Positions 34,556 through 45,517 are shown, counted from the first letter of the stretch. The stretch: DNA of 64,000 nt from Cyrtodaria siliqua (GCA_037043455.1 JAWPHD010001419.1:1-64000), one strand, 5' to 3'. The notes: generated from the sequence alone by a model not told the origin. Numbers and translations: made by a program.

Positions 34556-34888
34556 CAGTGCTTTTGTCAACATTTTGGGAACATATTAAACCCATACCCT
34601 CAACATTGGGAATTTTAGCGTGATTTTTCATAAAATTGGGAAACAAAACAGTCAAACATTTAATTCCTAATTGTATCTTTCATACTGTTTACAGTACAAC
34701 AAGATCAACAGAGGCATTTAAAAACATTCCATATTCAATACTTGTCACATTTTTGCTACTTTTCAGTGTTCTTTCCTTTTCTTCTTTCAATTGGGAATTT
34801 TCTTCTCAAAATTGGGAAAAAAAGATATGTTTTGTCATTGAGAATATGACCCAATAACGGCTATATAAACAGCCCAAAAAAATCCCTG
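34556..34888. mobile_element. Diverged relative of the 24636-24992 TIR element, intronic
   Basis: Ends are CAGTGCTTTTGTC and CCCAAAAAAATCCCTG. The interior repeats AATTGGGAA words in the same order as the reverse complement of the 24636 element. The 73-codon frame inside is incidental. Confidence 0.45.
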
Positions 34889-35213
34889 CATACTATAATT
34901 CGCAATGTATGCTCTCTCATATACACTTTACAAATGATGTCCTAAAGTCCATCTACATCACACGTTGATTACTTAATTTATTGCAGAAGTATGACCCTTT
35001 GTTTGACTTATTCATCTACTTCAGTGATAGTTCTAACATGTATGTTATTATTTGTTCTTGCACTTAAAACAATTTTATATTTTACTCTTTTCAGATCATT
35101 CTGTGGTTTTGAGACCTGATATGTCAAGGACGTCTAGAGCAGGCTAGAGGAGATATTGATCCAGAGATGCTTGCTGACATTAACTAGTAATTCAAAAATG
35201 TAAATTGAAAAAA

Positions 35214-35219
35214 AATAAA
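35214..35219 (+). terminator. Poly(A) signal AATAAA of the four-exon gene
   Basis: AATAAA lies about 67 bases after the TAG at 35145-35147, a normal spacing for a short 3' UTR. Confidence 0.6.
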
Positions 35220-35727
35220 ATCTTAATATATTTTAAAATAGTGTTTATTTATCCTTTCGGTAAATATATTAACATAATAGCGATGACGCAGTTTAGGTTA
35301 TATTTTAAAATGTTAATTTAGTTGACGTCATTATTTTGCTGTTAACTATTTAATAATGAAGATTTTATAGCAAATGTCTACGTAATTTTGAATCTATATA
35401 TAAAACAAGACGCCTCGAATTTTGAAATAGTCAAGATTGCCGTGTGACCCTTTAAAACATGATCTAAATGCATTACTATGTATATAAATGAAGTCATTTT
35501 TTTTGTTCTATACCTTATCACAAAAGGATGTCCCATTTATAGACATCAGCTAAATAAACTGTATTTGGTTATTTAGAGCTACTACCAATGCGTGTGAGAA
35601 ATCGAAAATACAGAATAACTTTACTCTTATGCTATCAATCTTATGCTATCAAGTAGATTCCTCTAGTTCCTTTAAATACATCAAACATGAATGGATATAG
35701 CATACAGTGCACTGCAAGAACTGTTCA
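35220..35727. other. No gene recognised
   Basis: AT-rich DNA. TCAAGATTGCCGTGTGACCC (35431-35450) is a copy of the short dispersed motif also seen at 18690. Confidence 0.5.
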
Positions 35728-35970
35728 GGTGCCATCTCGCTCACATCACTAAGAGCAGTGGCAGAAAAACAATAAACGTGGCTCCAGCGTAAATGGAGTT
35801 TTTACGATAGAATTTGCAGCAACTCTGCAGTTCAGGGTGAGAAGGTTCTAGGCCCATTTTCCATATTTTATCTCGATGTACATGGAAGATGAGCCTGGCA
35901 TGTTCATGCCTGTTAGGCGCCATATAACCTGTAATGTGTTGGTGCGCCTTAAAACCCCACTTCAGTTCAA
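35728..35970 (+). repeat. Family B SINE-like repeat, copy 3 (5'-truncated)
   Basis: Starts at GGTGCCATCTCGCTCACATC and runs to GCCTTAAAACCCCACTTCA with an AATTC tail. The CATATG array begins directly after it. The minus-strand 60-codon frame is inside the repeat. Confidence 0.8.
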
Positions 35971-35972
35971 TT

Positions 35973-36248
35973 CATGTGATTCTCATATGATACTTTACAT
36001 ATGATTTTCATATGAAAGGAGCTTCATGTGATTCTCATATGATACTTTACATATGATTCTCATATGAAGATCATATGAAATTCATATGAAAATCATATGC
36101 ATTTCATATGAATATCATATGGAACTCCTTTCATATGAAAATCATATGAAAGGTTTCATATGAAAATCATGTGGCTCCTTTTTGTTGATTCTCATATGAA
36201 ACCTTTCATATGAGAATCATATGATTTTCATATGTGGCAAGATTGCCT
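35973..36248. repeat. CATATG palindromic-word array, right copy, inverted
   Basis: About 19 CATATG hexamers. It ends TTTCATATGTGGCAAGATTGCC, interrupted here only for length: the hairpin GGCAAGATTGCC is at 36236-36247. This mirrors the start of the left copy with one base change. Confidence 0.9.
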
Positions 36249-37055
36249 GTGTACATCAACATGTGTGTCTAGTGGCCATATTGTTTACATAGCAACAGTG
36301 CACTATTGTATGTGCCGTTGTCTTGCGGCTAACAAAATGTCAAGATTTTGAACATACCGAAGCTCGATATACACACGAGGAGGGATCCCGACGAATGACG
36401 ACGATGAGCGTTGATGGGCTTTCCATAGACTGCTTCACTGCCCATGTCTCGTATATAAAACGCAAACAAAATGCAGTTTTCTTTTGTTTAGTTTCTCAAG
36501 TGGGGTGTGGGGTTTTATTTTCGAAATTTTCCAGGGTGACTAGTGTGTTTTCCTTTCTTTTTTTTTTTTCATGGGAGGTGGTTTTAAGAGTATGGGGGGA
36601 GGAGGGGGAGGTGGATGTGTGGGGGTGGTAAGGTAAATTTAATTAGAAGGGGTGGAGTCAGAGAGGGGGTGGTCTGGGTGTGTAGAGGATGGGGTTGGGA
36701 TATATTTTTTAAAAAAAAAGAGGAGAAAGGGATTTCCAGAGGATTAAGGGGATATTTTATAGATTTTCCGCGTAGCAGGACCTGAAGAAAAACGTTTCCA
36801 TTTTTATTTTATTGTTTAAATCCAGTGGTGTATTCTGGGCTGAAAAAACAACATTTGTTAAGAGTCTGGGTAGGGTGTGTGCGTGAGGGTGTTGAGTATG
36901 GATATATCTGAAATATCCCATTCCTGCCTAACAGAAGTTAATTTATGTCTAATCCTTGGGTTATGACCCGCCCACCCCGCCACCCTGCGCCCTGGAGATT
37001 TTTCAACACATGTCTAAAAACAAAAACTCTGTATAGTTTTTGCTCAAGTAGCTAA
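36249..37055. other. G-rich DNA, no gene recognised
   Basis: Runs of GGGGGAGG and GGGGTGG between 36590 and 36720. Open frames here have no domain. Confidence 0.4.
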
Positions 37056-37059
37056 GTAC

Positions 37060-38500
37060 CCAGGAAGAGGAAATAATTGTATTGGGGATGAGGAGGAGGA
37101 TGGAGGAAAGAACTGTATTGGGATGAAGAGGAGTAGGAGGATGGAGGAAAGAATTATATTGGGGATGAGGAGGAGGATGGAGGAAAGAACTGTATTGGGA
37201 TGAAGAGGAGTAGGAGGATGGAGGAAAGAATTGTATTGAGGATGAAGAGGAGTAGGAGGATGGAGGAAAGAACTGTATTGGGATGAAGAGGAGTAGGAGG
37301 ATGGAGGAAAGAATTGTATTGGGGATGAGGAGGAGGTTGGAGGAAAGAACTGTATTGGGGATGAAGATGAGTCGGAGGATGGAGGAAAGTATTGTATTGG
37401 GGATGAGGAGGAGGATGGAGGAAAGAACTGTATTGGGGATGAAGAGGAGGAGGAGGATGGAGGAAATAACTGTATTGGGGATGAAGAGGGGTAGGAGGAT
37501 GGAGGAAAGAATTGTATTGGGGATGAGGAGGAGGATTGAGGAAAGAACTGTATTGGGGATGAAGAGGAGGAGGAGGATGGAGGAAATAACTGAATTGGGG
37601 AAGAAGAGGAGTAGGAGGATGGAGGAAAGAATTGTATTGGGGATGAGGAGGAGGATGGAGAAAAGAACTGTATTAGGGGTGAAGAGGAGGAGGAGGATGG
37701 AGGAAAGAACTGTATTGGGGATGAAGAGATGTAGGAGGAGGGAGGAAAGAACTTTATTGGGGATGAAGAGAAGCAGGAGGAAGAAAGAACTTTATTGGGG
37801 ATGAAGAGGAGTAGGAGGATGGAGGAAAGAATTGTATTGGGGATGAGGAGGAGGTTGGAGGAAAGAACTGTATTGGGGATGAAGATGAGTCGGAGGATGG
37901 AGGAAAGTATTGTATTGGGGATGAGGAGGAGGATGGAGGAAAGAACTGTATTGGGGATGAAGAGGAGGATGAGGATGGAGGAAATAACTGTATTGGGGAT
38001 GAAGAGGGGTAGGAGGATGGAGGAAAGAATTGTATTGGGGATGAGGAGGAGGATTGAGGAAAGAATTGTATTGGGGATGAAGAGGAGGAGGAGGATGGAG
38101 GAAATAACTGAATTGGGGAAGAAGAGGAGTAGGAGGATGGAGGAAAGAATTGTATTGGGGATGAGGAGGAGGATGGAGAAAAGAACTGTATTAGGGGTGA
38201 AGAGGAGGAGGAGGATGGAGGAAATAACTGTATTGGGGATGAAGAGATGTAGGAGGATGGAGGAAAGAACTGTATTGGGGATGAAGAGGAGGAGGAGGAA
38301 GAAAGAACTGTATTGGGGATGAAGAGGAGGAGGAAGATGGAGGAAAGAACTGTATTGGGGATGAAGAGGAGTAGGAGGATGGAGGAAAGAATTGTATTGG
38401 GGATAAGGAGGAGGATGGAGGATGGAGGAAAGAATTGTATTGGGGATAAGGAGGAGGATGGAGGATGGAGAAAAGACCTGTATTAGGGAGGAGAATGAAG
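37060..38500. repeat. Purine-strand satellite with a 518-bp higher-order duplication
   Basis: Units of about 35-42 bases built on GGATGAAGAGGAGTAGGAGG and ATGGAGGAAAGAACTGTATT. The plus strand is almost entirely purine apart from the T residues of each unit. The block from 37283 is repeated from 37801 with the same order of unit variants, an offset of 518 bases. The minus frame of 512 codons and the plus frames of 173 and 175 codons are simple translations of the repeat (Ser-Ser-Ile-Leu-Leu or Arg-Arg-Met-Glu-Glu) and are not called as genes. Confidence 0.9.
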
Positions 38501-39662
38501 AGGACCTATGTCGAGGCACAATACAGTTCTTCTGCTTCATCAGTGAATTGTAGCTACTAAAGTTGAACAGATACTGTAGCATTCACAGACGCTGTCAATG
38601 TTTGATTTTCGGAATCAGTGAAATAAATTCTCCTTTCAACTTATGATCGCGCGTTGAATACGACCCACGTAATTATGCAACTATTCTACATGTATAAAAC
38701 CTACATATTCCTACTAACTGTTAGAACGCAAACGATTATTTGATTGCGCTTTTCCAATCAGACTTGGCTACGTGGCAACCAGTCTGTGTTTCTGTTCTAA
38801 AAAGCACACATCAAAAGCCTCGTCTAAAACTACAATCGACAGAACTTGTTTATATATACTATTAGATGTTATGAATTGATGAAATTCAACCAAAAATATA
38901 ACAATAAGATATATAATGAATATTAACGACTGAATCCAGGAGTAATTCCTACAACAGGATTGATTTGGTTAAATAATTATATCTTAAAACATAATCCCGA
39001 TTTCCATAAAGTTTTTTTGACAGAACACATATTCCAGTCCCAAAATAACCACCGAATTTCCTAAGTCAGTTGCAAAATCACAGCTTCAATCTCAAATAAA
39101 TACGCATACACTATATCCATACACAAATTATTAATAGACGCAAACAAATTGTATGACGTGTCTGACCCGATAATATTTGACCAGTGAATGCCTTCTAGTT
39201 TGATCACGTGTAGTGAGTGCTGACAGTCGTCACTAAAACGACTGTAAGAACGCTGCCATTATCGATTAGTTAGGGCCACAACGATTGGCCACACGATATA
39301 AGATATATACACACGCTTTACGTCATAAAAGGATAATAGCACAAAAATGTTCTCACTTTTTTCAGTGAAAGTACTGGATTAACTTTAATAATATAAAAAT
39401 ACTGTTGAATACAATTAGGTCAAACTTAAACAAATTGACTAGACTGACGTTAGAAAATGACATATGTTTCGATAACACCCCAGTCCCCTGGAAAATCTGG
39501 AAAAATACCCCAACCCCTCCTGGAAAAAAATCGCGAAAACACCCCCTGGACCCCCACCCCACCATCCCCTTCAACATATTTGCCTTCGGTAGATGGGTAC
39601 AGCTATTGCGTGAAATAGCCGAATTAGACCAACAACGTTGACACCGGGGTAGGCACTTCAGA
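38501..39662. other. No gene recognised
   Basis: Unique-looking AT-rich DNA up to about 39460, then a C-rich patch (39480-39570). The minus-strand open frame at 39362-40069 crosses three unrelated repeats and is chance. Confidence 0.45.
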
Positions 39663-39855
39663 TAGAACTGGTCTGCAAACCTGTCTGAGTTTACATTGAT
39701 ATTAATAATCTTTGTAAGTTTGGTAAAGATCAAATAATAAATGAAGGTGCCAGAGTGTTCACAAGACAAAATATAGTTTTTTTTCAGAAAAACAAGGGTC
39801 ATAACTCTGCTGTTACTAATCCCGTTTGACTGGTTTTCGAACTTGTCCATATGAA

Positions 39856-40165
39856 TGAATGAATTAATGAATGAATGAATGAATGGTGTTTCGACACATA
39901 AATAGGTCATATTGTGCGCAAAAACTGAAGAAAGATGAAGAAATGAAGTAGTAATTAAAAAATAATGTAAATATATAAAGATAAAAATATTTACAAAAAG
40001 GGATGATATGAATGAATGAATGAATGAATGAATGGTGTTTTTCGGCACGTCGACACATAAATAGGTCATATTGTGCGCAAAAGCCGACGAAAGATGAAGA
40101 AATTTAGTAGTAATTAAAAATAAATGTAAATATATAAAGACAAAACTATTAAAAAATAAGGGATG
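39856..40165. repeat. Two tandem units of about 155 bp starting with (GAAT)n
   Basis: Each unit has GAATGAATGAATGGTGTTT, GACACATAAATAGGTCATAT, TGTGCGCAAAA and GTAATTAAAAA. It lies within the S5 array. Confidence 0.8.
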
Positions 40166-40283
40166 ATATGCATGATATGGTAGTAATACAAACTATATAT
40201 GTAAATCAACAAATGCCCGTCAACGGGTATATGAACAAGTAAATATATATAAGAACACATTATAATGACTTATATAGTCTGCT

Positions 40284-40535
40284 TTATTTTAGAAAATCTA
40301 AAACAAGACTTAAATCTATAGTATCAAATAACTCTTTCATAGAATTAACACTGTAGTACCTTTGGAGCATAGGATCAAAGTCTACACATTCCAACAAGAT
40401 GTGTTTGACCGTTAACGGTGCAAAGCAGGGTATACATTCTGGTAATTGCTCAGCTTGTAATAAATATGAATGAGTTTGACGTATATGCCCTATCCCGCAC
40501 CAGGCAAGGACAACTTCTTCTCGACTAATGGGTCT
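40284..40535 (-). mobile_element. LINE C-terminal fragment
   Basis: The minus-strand frame encodes Gly-Ile-Gly-His-Ile-Arg-Gln-Thr-His-Ser-Tyr-Leu-Leu, then Pro-Glu-Cys-Ile-Pro-Cys, Leu-Thr-Val-Lys-His-Ile-Leu-Leu-Glu-Cys and a Met-Lys-Glu-Leu-Phe helix. I recognise this pattern (rIGHtr-THsyLL, C-x-x-C, lTveHiLleC) as the end of Jockey/CR1-like non-LTR polyproteins, after the RNase H or endonuclease-linked reverse transcriptase. The 5' side is cut at the junction with satellite S5 near 40535. The polymerase core is absent, so it is inactive. Confidence 0.8.
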
Positions 40536-40734
40536 CATTGATATAAACAATCTATGCAAGTTTGGTAAATATCAAATAATAAATGAAGGTGCTAGAGTGC
40601 TCACAAGGCAGAATATGGCATTTTCAGCAAATCAAAGGCCATAACTCTGCTGTTACTCATTCAGTTTGGCTAGTTTTCGAACTTGTCCGAGTTTTCATTG
40701 GTATTAACAATCTATGCAAATATAGATATAAAAG

Positions 40735-41060
40735 TTGAACAGGAAAAGCAGCATTCAAGAACGACAGTCAACCACAAACACACACAGGAACAAAGAACAA
40801 ATTTAAAGATGAATAAAAGGCCAAATAAGACATCACAAACACAGAAGGGTTGACAATAGGGCTACCGCCTTGGAACGGTCGGTGGCAAAAAAGACCGCTG
40901 GGGCTTTAAACCAGGTTCTAGGGTGCACCAAACCTCACACTTACCCTACTGTCAACCCAATAAAACGGAACAGTGTAAATAAAGAAATCCCCGCCATGAA
41001 CTATTCTCTAACCAACAAGGCAGCATTAATAGGCAATATAAATAAAACACAAAGATGCTA
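40735..41060 (+). repeat. Family F repeat, copy f (full length)
   Basis: The most complete copy, used here as reference: ACAGGAAAAGCAGCATTC, CGACAGTCAACCACAAAC, GGGTTGACAATAGGGCTACC, TTGGAACGGTCGGTGGC, GGTGCACCAAACCTCAC, CCCCGCCATGAACT, TCTCTAACCAACAAGGCAGC and ATAGGCAATATAAATAAA. It is inserted in satellite S5. The 63-codon frame is not a gene. Confidence 0.85.
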
Positions 41061-41500
41061 GTGTATATATAAATACAAAACAAAATAACCTAGAAAGCCA
41101 CAAAGAAGGTACTCAATGACTTGTCAAAAGCCAGAGCAACACGAGAATGAATAAACCATTGAGGGCACGACAGGACAAGACTGCAGACAAACATCAAACG
41201 TCACCGTCCTTTTGGGCTTTAGGTAGACGTCATCATAGGGTCCACAGCCTGTCCGGTCATCTCACAATTAAACAGAAAAGCATAGTGGCGAACTGTAAAT
41301 GGGTCCACCACCAAGCATGCAGTGCGTTGCAAAATGATAGGGTCATAACCTCGTTTGATAAACCTTTTAACAAGTTTAACAAAGATAGCATGAAAGTGAT
41401 CATGACCAAGGAGTTTACGAAGTTTGTAAATCACATCACCATAGAAGTCAGGTTGGGATAGTCCTTGTCGTAGAATAGTTCTTAAGTTATTTTTATATTT
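41061..41500. other. Non-satellite DNA within the S5 interruption
   Basis: Sequence between family F copy f and the return of S5. A 104-codon plus frame (41147-41461) and a 71-codon minus frame overlap. Neither has a recognisable domain. Confidence 0.35.
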
Positions 41501-42134
41501 TGAAAGAAAGTTTGGTAAAGATTAAATAATAAATGAAGGTGCTAGAGTGTTTACAAGGCAGATAATGGCATTAATCAGAAGAAAACAAGGGCATAACTCC
41601 GGTGTTACTCATCCGATTTGGCTGGTTTTCAAAAATTTCTGAGCTTTTATTGGTATTAAGAATCTGTGCAAGTTTGGTAAAGATCAACTAGTAAATGAAA
41701 GTGCTAGAGTGTTCACATGGCAGAAAATAGCATTTTTCAGAAAAAACAAGGGCCATAACTCTGGTGTTACTTACACAATTTAGATAGTTTCCGAACTTGT
41801 GCAAATTTTATTAGTATTAACAATATTTGCAAGTTTAGTAAATATCAAATAATAAATGAAGGTGCTATTGTGAAAATGGCATTTTTTTCAGAAAAACAAG
41901 GGCCATAACTCCGGTGAAATTTATTCGATCTAGCTGGTTTTCGAATATATTCAAGCTTTTATTTATATAAAGACACTGGCAAAGTTTCGTAAAGATCAAA
42001 TTAATTATGAAGGCACTAGAGTGTTCACAAGGCAAAAATTAACGGACGACGGATAACTCGTCATCCCATAAGCTCTGCTGGCCTTCGGCCAGGAGCGCTA
42101 AAAACGAGTGTTCCGATTGATCTCTTTATCATAA

Positions 42135-42580
42135 TGAAAAATCCACAGCATATAATAGAAAAAGCACTGCATATCATAAGAAATGCACTACATCAAAAGC
42201 CGTTTGTACCGAATATAATGCAATTGAAACCACCGAATATAAACACGTATCCACCACGTATATTAAAATGTACCACATATAAAGTCAACAGAAGCACTGC
42301 ATATAAATACAAACCTACTTCATATAATGTTCAAAGGACTTCATATATTAGATAAACTACCGCATATAGTAATAAATGCACTATATATAATGATAACTGG
42401 ACAGCATATAATTGTTCAATGACTTATTATCGCATATAATGATTAATCTACTGCATATAAATACTTTTCTCCCACATAAAAACATTTATTTACCACATGT
42501 AATTAAGTCATGAAAGAGATACCACATATAAAGGGGAATGCACTGCATGTATTAATCGGCAACATCATAAGACACGGACC
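42135..42580. repeat. TATATGCAGTG word array, uninterrupted (locus 2, inverted)
   Basis: Words appear as ACTGCATATA and ACCACATATAA. The far end TTAATCGGCAACATCATAAG is the reverse complement of the start of the locus 1 array at 25209. It directly abuts the S5 head, as locus 1 abuts the S4 head once the insertion at 26287 is removed. Confidence 0.85.
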
Positions 42581-43619
42581 TAGAGACAAAAAGAAAACAG
42601 AAAATAAATCTTTTTTTTTTCAATTTTAGGCAATTTTTTATTTGAAAAATAGATTTTACTTTGCTTTAGCATACATCTGCAGTGTAAAAGAAAGATGATA
42701 CAGAAAATCCCATGTTGATATGAGGTTTCATTCACGTTTCAAAAATGTTTGACCGAAGCACCGCATATTCAGCTAGATAGTTTATGAATGTTGTATTTTC
42801 CATAGGGGTCACAAAACATGAGCGAGAAAGAAAAAAAACTTGGCTAACATGTATTTTATTGTTTTAAATTACTGGTCTTGGCTATACTGAAGATATTAAA
42901 CCAACAACAATGTCTGCTGCTCTGATGTTGGAAAAGGCTGTACAGTAATCCTATGGGAAAATTAATTGAGGTGTGAGACCATAACGTATGGTGCACCTAT
43001 CAATGTGGTCAGGGAGTAAGTATACTTACTGATGTGGTGGATGTGATGGGCGGAGCGGCGACGGGCATATCCAGGGGTACTACACAATTTTACACATTGT
43101 CTAATTCCATCGCTAGGGGCAAGATTTATGTATACGTCTCCAGTGTAAATAATTAATATCAAGTCTCTTCATGTTGGTATAGCATTCCCTACCACGGGGA
43201 ATTTACTTTTGCCTAACCCCCTGGGAATATTCCCGCCACCCCGATCCCATGTGCAGTAAAAAATTGATAGGAGCATTATTATTAAAGATCAAGTTATGTC
43301 TATCAGTCTAAATGGGTTTGCAAATACGCTGTTGACCACTTGACCACTAGAATCGTACTGAACAACTCTGCCCCGCGTTTCAACTATCTTTCAAACATTT
43401 CAGAAATGTGATTGTAAGAAAATAAAATGTACAAGTAGCACTTGCAAATGCTTTTGGCTTGTACGGCACTATGTAGCTATGCGTGGATATTTTGAATAGA
43501 ATACACACTTAATTAATTAATTATATAAAAGTAGGTAAACAAGTCGAACAGGAAATGTAGCATTCACAGAACACAACCAAAACGCACATCCAAAACTACA
43601 ACAACAAAAAACAAGAGGC
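42581..43619. other. No gene recognised
   Basis: Unique-looking DNA. Near 43545-43585 a fragment, GTCGAACAGGAAATGTAGC, resembles the family F 5' end. Confidence 0.4.
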
Positions 43620-44800
43620 CCAAGAGGGCCTGTGAACGCTCTACTGGCTGTTATACCATTGATGAATCGAGTGGTACTACATGGTGTCTAGAGTGTACAC
43701 AAGGTTTTTCAAGTATTTGACCTAGTAACCTAGTTTTTGACCCCATGGGACCCTTTTTCGAACTTGACCAAAATGTAATTAAGACAACATTTCGACAAGA
43801 TCGGGTCAGAAATATGGCCTCTAGAGTGTACTAGTGACCTAGTTTTTGACCCTGTGTGACCCTGTGTGACCCTGTGTTACCAATTTTCGAACTTTAGCAA
43901 GCTATAATTGAGACAAATATTCTGACAAAATTGCGTCAAGATCGGGTCAAAAATATGGCCTCTAGAGTGTACACACGGTTTTTCCAAAGTTTGACCTAGT
44001 GACCTAGTTTTTAACTTCATGTGACCCATTTCCGAACTTGATCAAGATATAATTAAGATAAACAATTTGACAAAATTTCATCAAGATTGGGTAACAAATA
44101 TGACCTCTAGAGTGTACACAAGGTTTTTCAAGTATTTGACCTAGTGACCTAGTTTTTAACCCCATGTGACCCATTTTCAAACCATTTTTGAACTTGACCG
44201 AGATTTCATTGAGACAAACATTCTGACAAAGTTTCATCAAGATCGGGTCAAAAATATGGCCTCTAGAGTGTACACACGGTTTTTCCAAAGTTTGACCTAG
44301 TGACCTAGTTTTTAACACCATGTGATCCATTTTTGAACTTGACCAAGATATAAGAAATACAAACATTTTGACAAAGTTTCATCAATATTGGGTCAGAAAT
44401 ACGGCTTCTAGAGTGTACACAAGGTTTTTCAAGTATTTGTCCTAGTGACCTAGTTTTTAACCCCATGTGACCCATTTTCAAACTTGACCAAGATATAATT
44501 AAGACAAACATTCTGACAAAGTTGCATCAAGCTCGGGTCAAAAATATGGCCTCTAGAGTGTACACAAGGTTTTTCCAATATTTGACCTAGTGACCTAGTT
44601 TTTGACCCCACATGACCCATTTTCGAACTTGTCCGAAATTTCATTGAGACAAACATTCTGACAAAGTTTCATGATGATTGCATCAGAAATGTGGCCTCTA
44701 GAGTGTACACAAGCAAAAGTTAACGGACGGACGACGGACGGACGACGGAAGACGGACAACACACCATCCCATAAGCTCTGCTGGCCCTTGGCCAGTAGAG
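43620..44800 (-). repeat. Satellite S6: about seven units of roughly 146 bp, with a (GACG)n head
   Basis: Units contain GGCCTCTAGAGTGTACACAA, TTTGACCTAGTGACCTAGTT, GACCCATTTTCGAACTTGA and ACAAAGTTTCATCAAGATCG. The right edge has AAAGTTAACGGACGGACGAC and CATCCCATAAGCTCTGCTGG, the same head as S4 and S5. The three similar minus-strand frames at 44004-44656 are successive translations of the unit. Confidence 0.9.
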
Positions 44801-44819
44801 CTAAAAACGTGTGGTTGTC

Positions 44820-45160
44820 AGGGTAGAATACAACAACTGCAAATCCCGCTAGAGGCAGAGGGGTAGAACCCCACCTTCATGTTCATTTTTTTTTTTATCA
44901 TGCTCATTCAAGGTTTTCTTCATGATGCAAATGTGCTTCTTTATGCAAATGTGGAAACGGGGCTCCATTTTAAAGGTAGTTCTACAATAGAATTTGCAGC
45001 AACTCTGCAGTTCTGCAGGTAAAAGTTTCTAGGCCCATTCTCCATATTGTATCTAGATGTAAATGGAGGATGAGCCTGGCACGTTCATTCCTGGTTTGCG
45101 CCATATAACCTTTTTGTGTTGGTGCGCCGTAAAACCCCAATTCAATTTAATTCAATTCCA
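44820..45160 (+). repeat. Family B SINE-like repeat, copy 4
   Basis: Contains GGCAGAGGGGTAGAACCCC, TTTGCAGCAACTCTGCAG, GATGAGCCTGGCACGTTCAT and a CCCCAATTCAATTTAATTCA tail. It starts within 20 bases of the S6 head. Confidence 0.8.
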
Positions 45161-45240
45161 AAACAAAAAGCAATGATAAGGGACAATAGAAACAAGTATG
45201 CGACAACACAAACATAAACGTGTTGATCATTAGTGTTGGT

Positions 45241-45509
45241 CGGAGTATTAACTTTCATAACACATCCAACCCCTTCTCCAAGAAGCGAACACGGGGTTGG
45301 CTAGGGTATCGACTAAAAACTTAATTTCGGCTTAAAAAGGTTTTTCATATTGTAAAATTAAAACATTTAATTGGTAATTTTAAATCGGTTATCGCATGTT
45401 TTCATTAAAAATTGTGTTTAAACATGTTTTATTGTCGAAATATCCGTTATAAAACAGTGCTAATTTAAACTTTCCCATCGCTTAATGGAATTAAGGTGGG
45501 ACCACGTAA
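45241..45509 (+). repeat. Direct repeat R, copy 1
   Basis: GAGTATTAACTTTCATA, CATCCAACCCCTTCTCCAAG, CGGGGTTG, GTTTTATTGTCGA and TAATGGAATTAAGGTGGGAC match copy 2 about 959 bases downstream. Confidence 0.85.
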
Positions 45510-45517
45510 TGAATAAG

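Larger units (their letters stand above)
31703..35147 (+). pseudogene. Four-exon protein-coding gene end, unrecognised, with one in-frame stop
   Basis: Exons by splice signals: 31703-31856 (after TTTCTACTTTCAG, before GTAAGT), 33189-33293 (after ACTTTCAG, before GTAAGT), 34059-34154 (after TGTTTCAG, before GTGGGT) and 35095-35147 (after CTCTTTTCAG, stop TAG). All junctions fall in phase 1, and exons 2 and 3 are 105 and 96 bases, so one frame runs through all four. Exon 1 is hydrophobic at its start and contains Leu-Tyr-Arg-Val-Gly-Asp-Pro-Val. Exon 3 carries Cys-Gln-Gly-Lys-Cys-Gly. A TAA in exon 2 (just after Asp-Asp-Glu-Gly-Ala-Pro) breaks the frame. Upstream exons were not found. It may be a decaying gene, an assembly error, or a gene that truly ends in exon 2. 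Symmetric phase-1 exons are common in extracellular modules. I do not recognise the family. Confidence 0.55.
39663..42134 (-). repeat. Satellite S5 array with the S4-type head, interrupted twice
   Basis: Units of roughly 150-160 bases contain AAGTTTGGTAAAGATCAAAT, AATGAAGGTGCTAGAGTG, AAGGGCCATAACTC-like words and CTGGTTTTCGAACTTGTCC. The head lies at the right edge: TTAACGGACGACGG, CATCCCATAAGCTCTGCTGG, CGAGTGTTCCGATTGATC. It is the inverse of the S4 head at 26907. Insertions are at about 39849-40545 (tetranucleotide repeat and LINE) and 40725-41500 (family F and flank). Confidence 0.85.

Noticed and set aside
37044..38582. A 512-codon minus-strand frame and two plus frames of 173 and 175 codons
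   Set aside because: They are direct translations of the purine satellite; the frames stay open because the unit has almost no stop codons, and there is no non-repetitive domain.
39362..40069. A 235-codon minus-strand frame
   Set aside because: It runs through a C-rich patch, a satellite S5 unit and GAAT repeats, so it is a chance frame.
43019..43150. Resemblance to U1 snRNA (ATACTTAC followed by GGCATATCCA)
   Set aside because: Only two short words match; the U1 stems, the Sm site and upstream elements are not visible.
44004..44656. Three similar minus-strand proteins with Ser-Leu-Gly-Gln-Ile-Leu-Glu-Lys-Pro
   Set aside because: Each is one turn of the S6 satellite unit, not a gene family.
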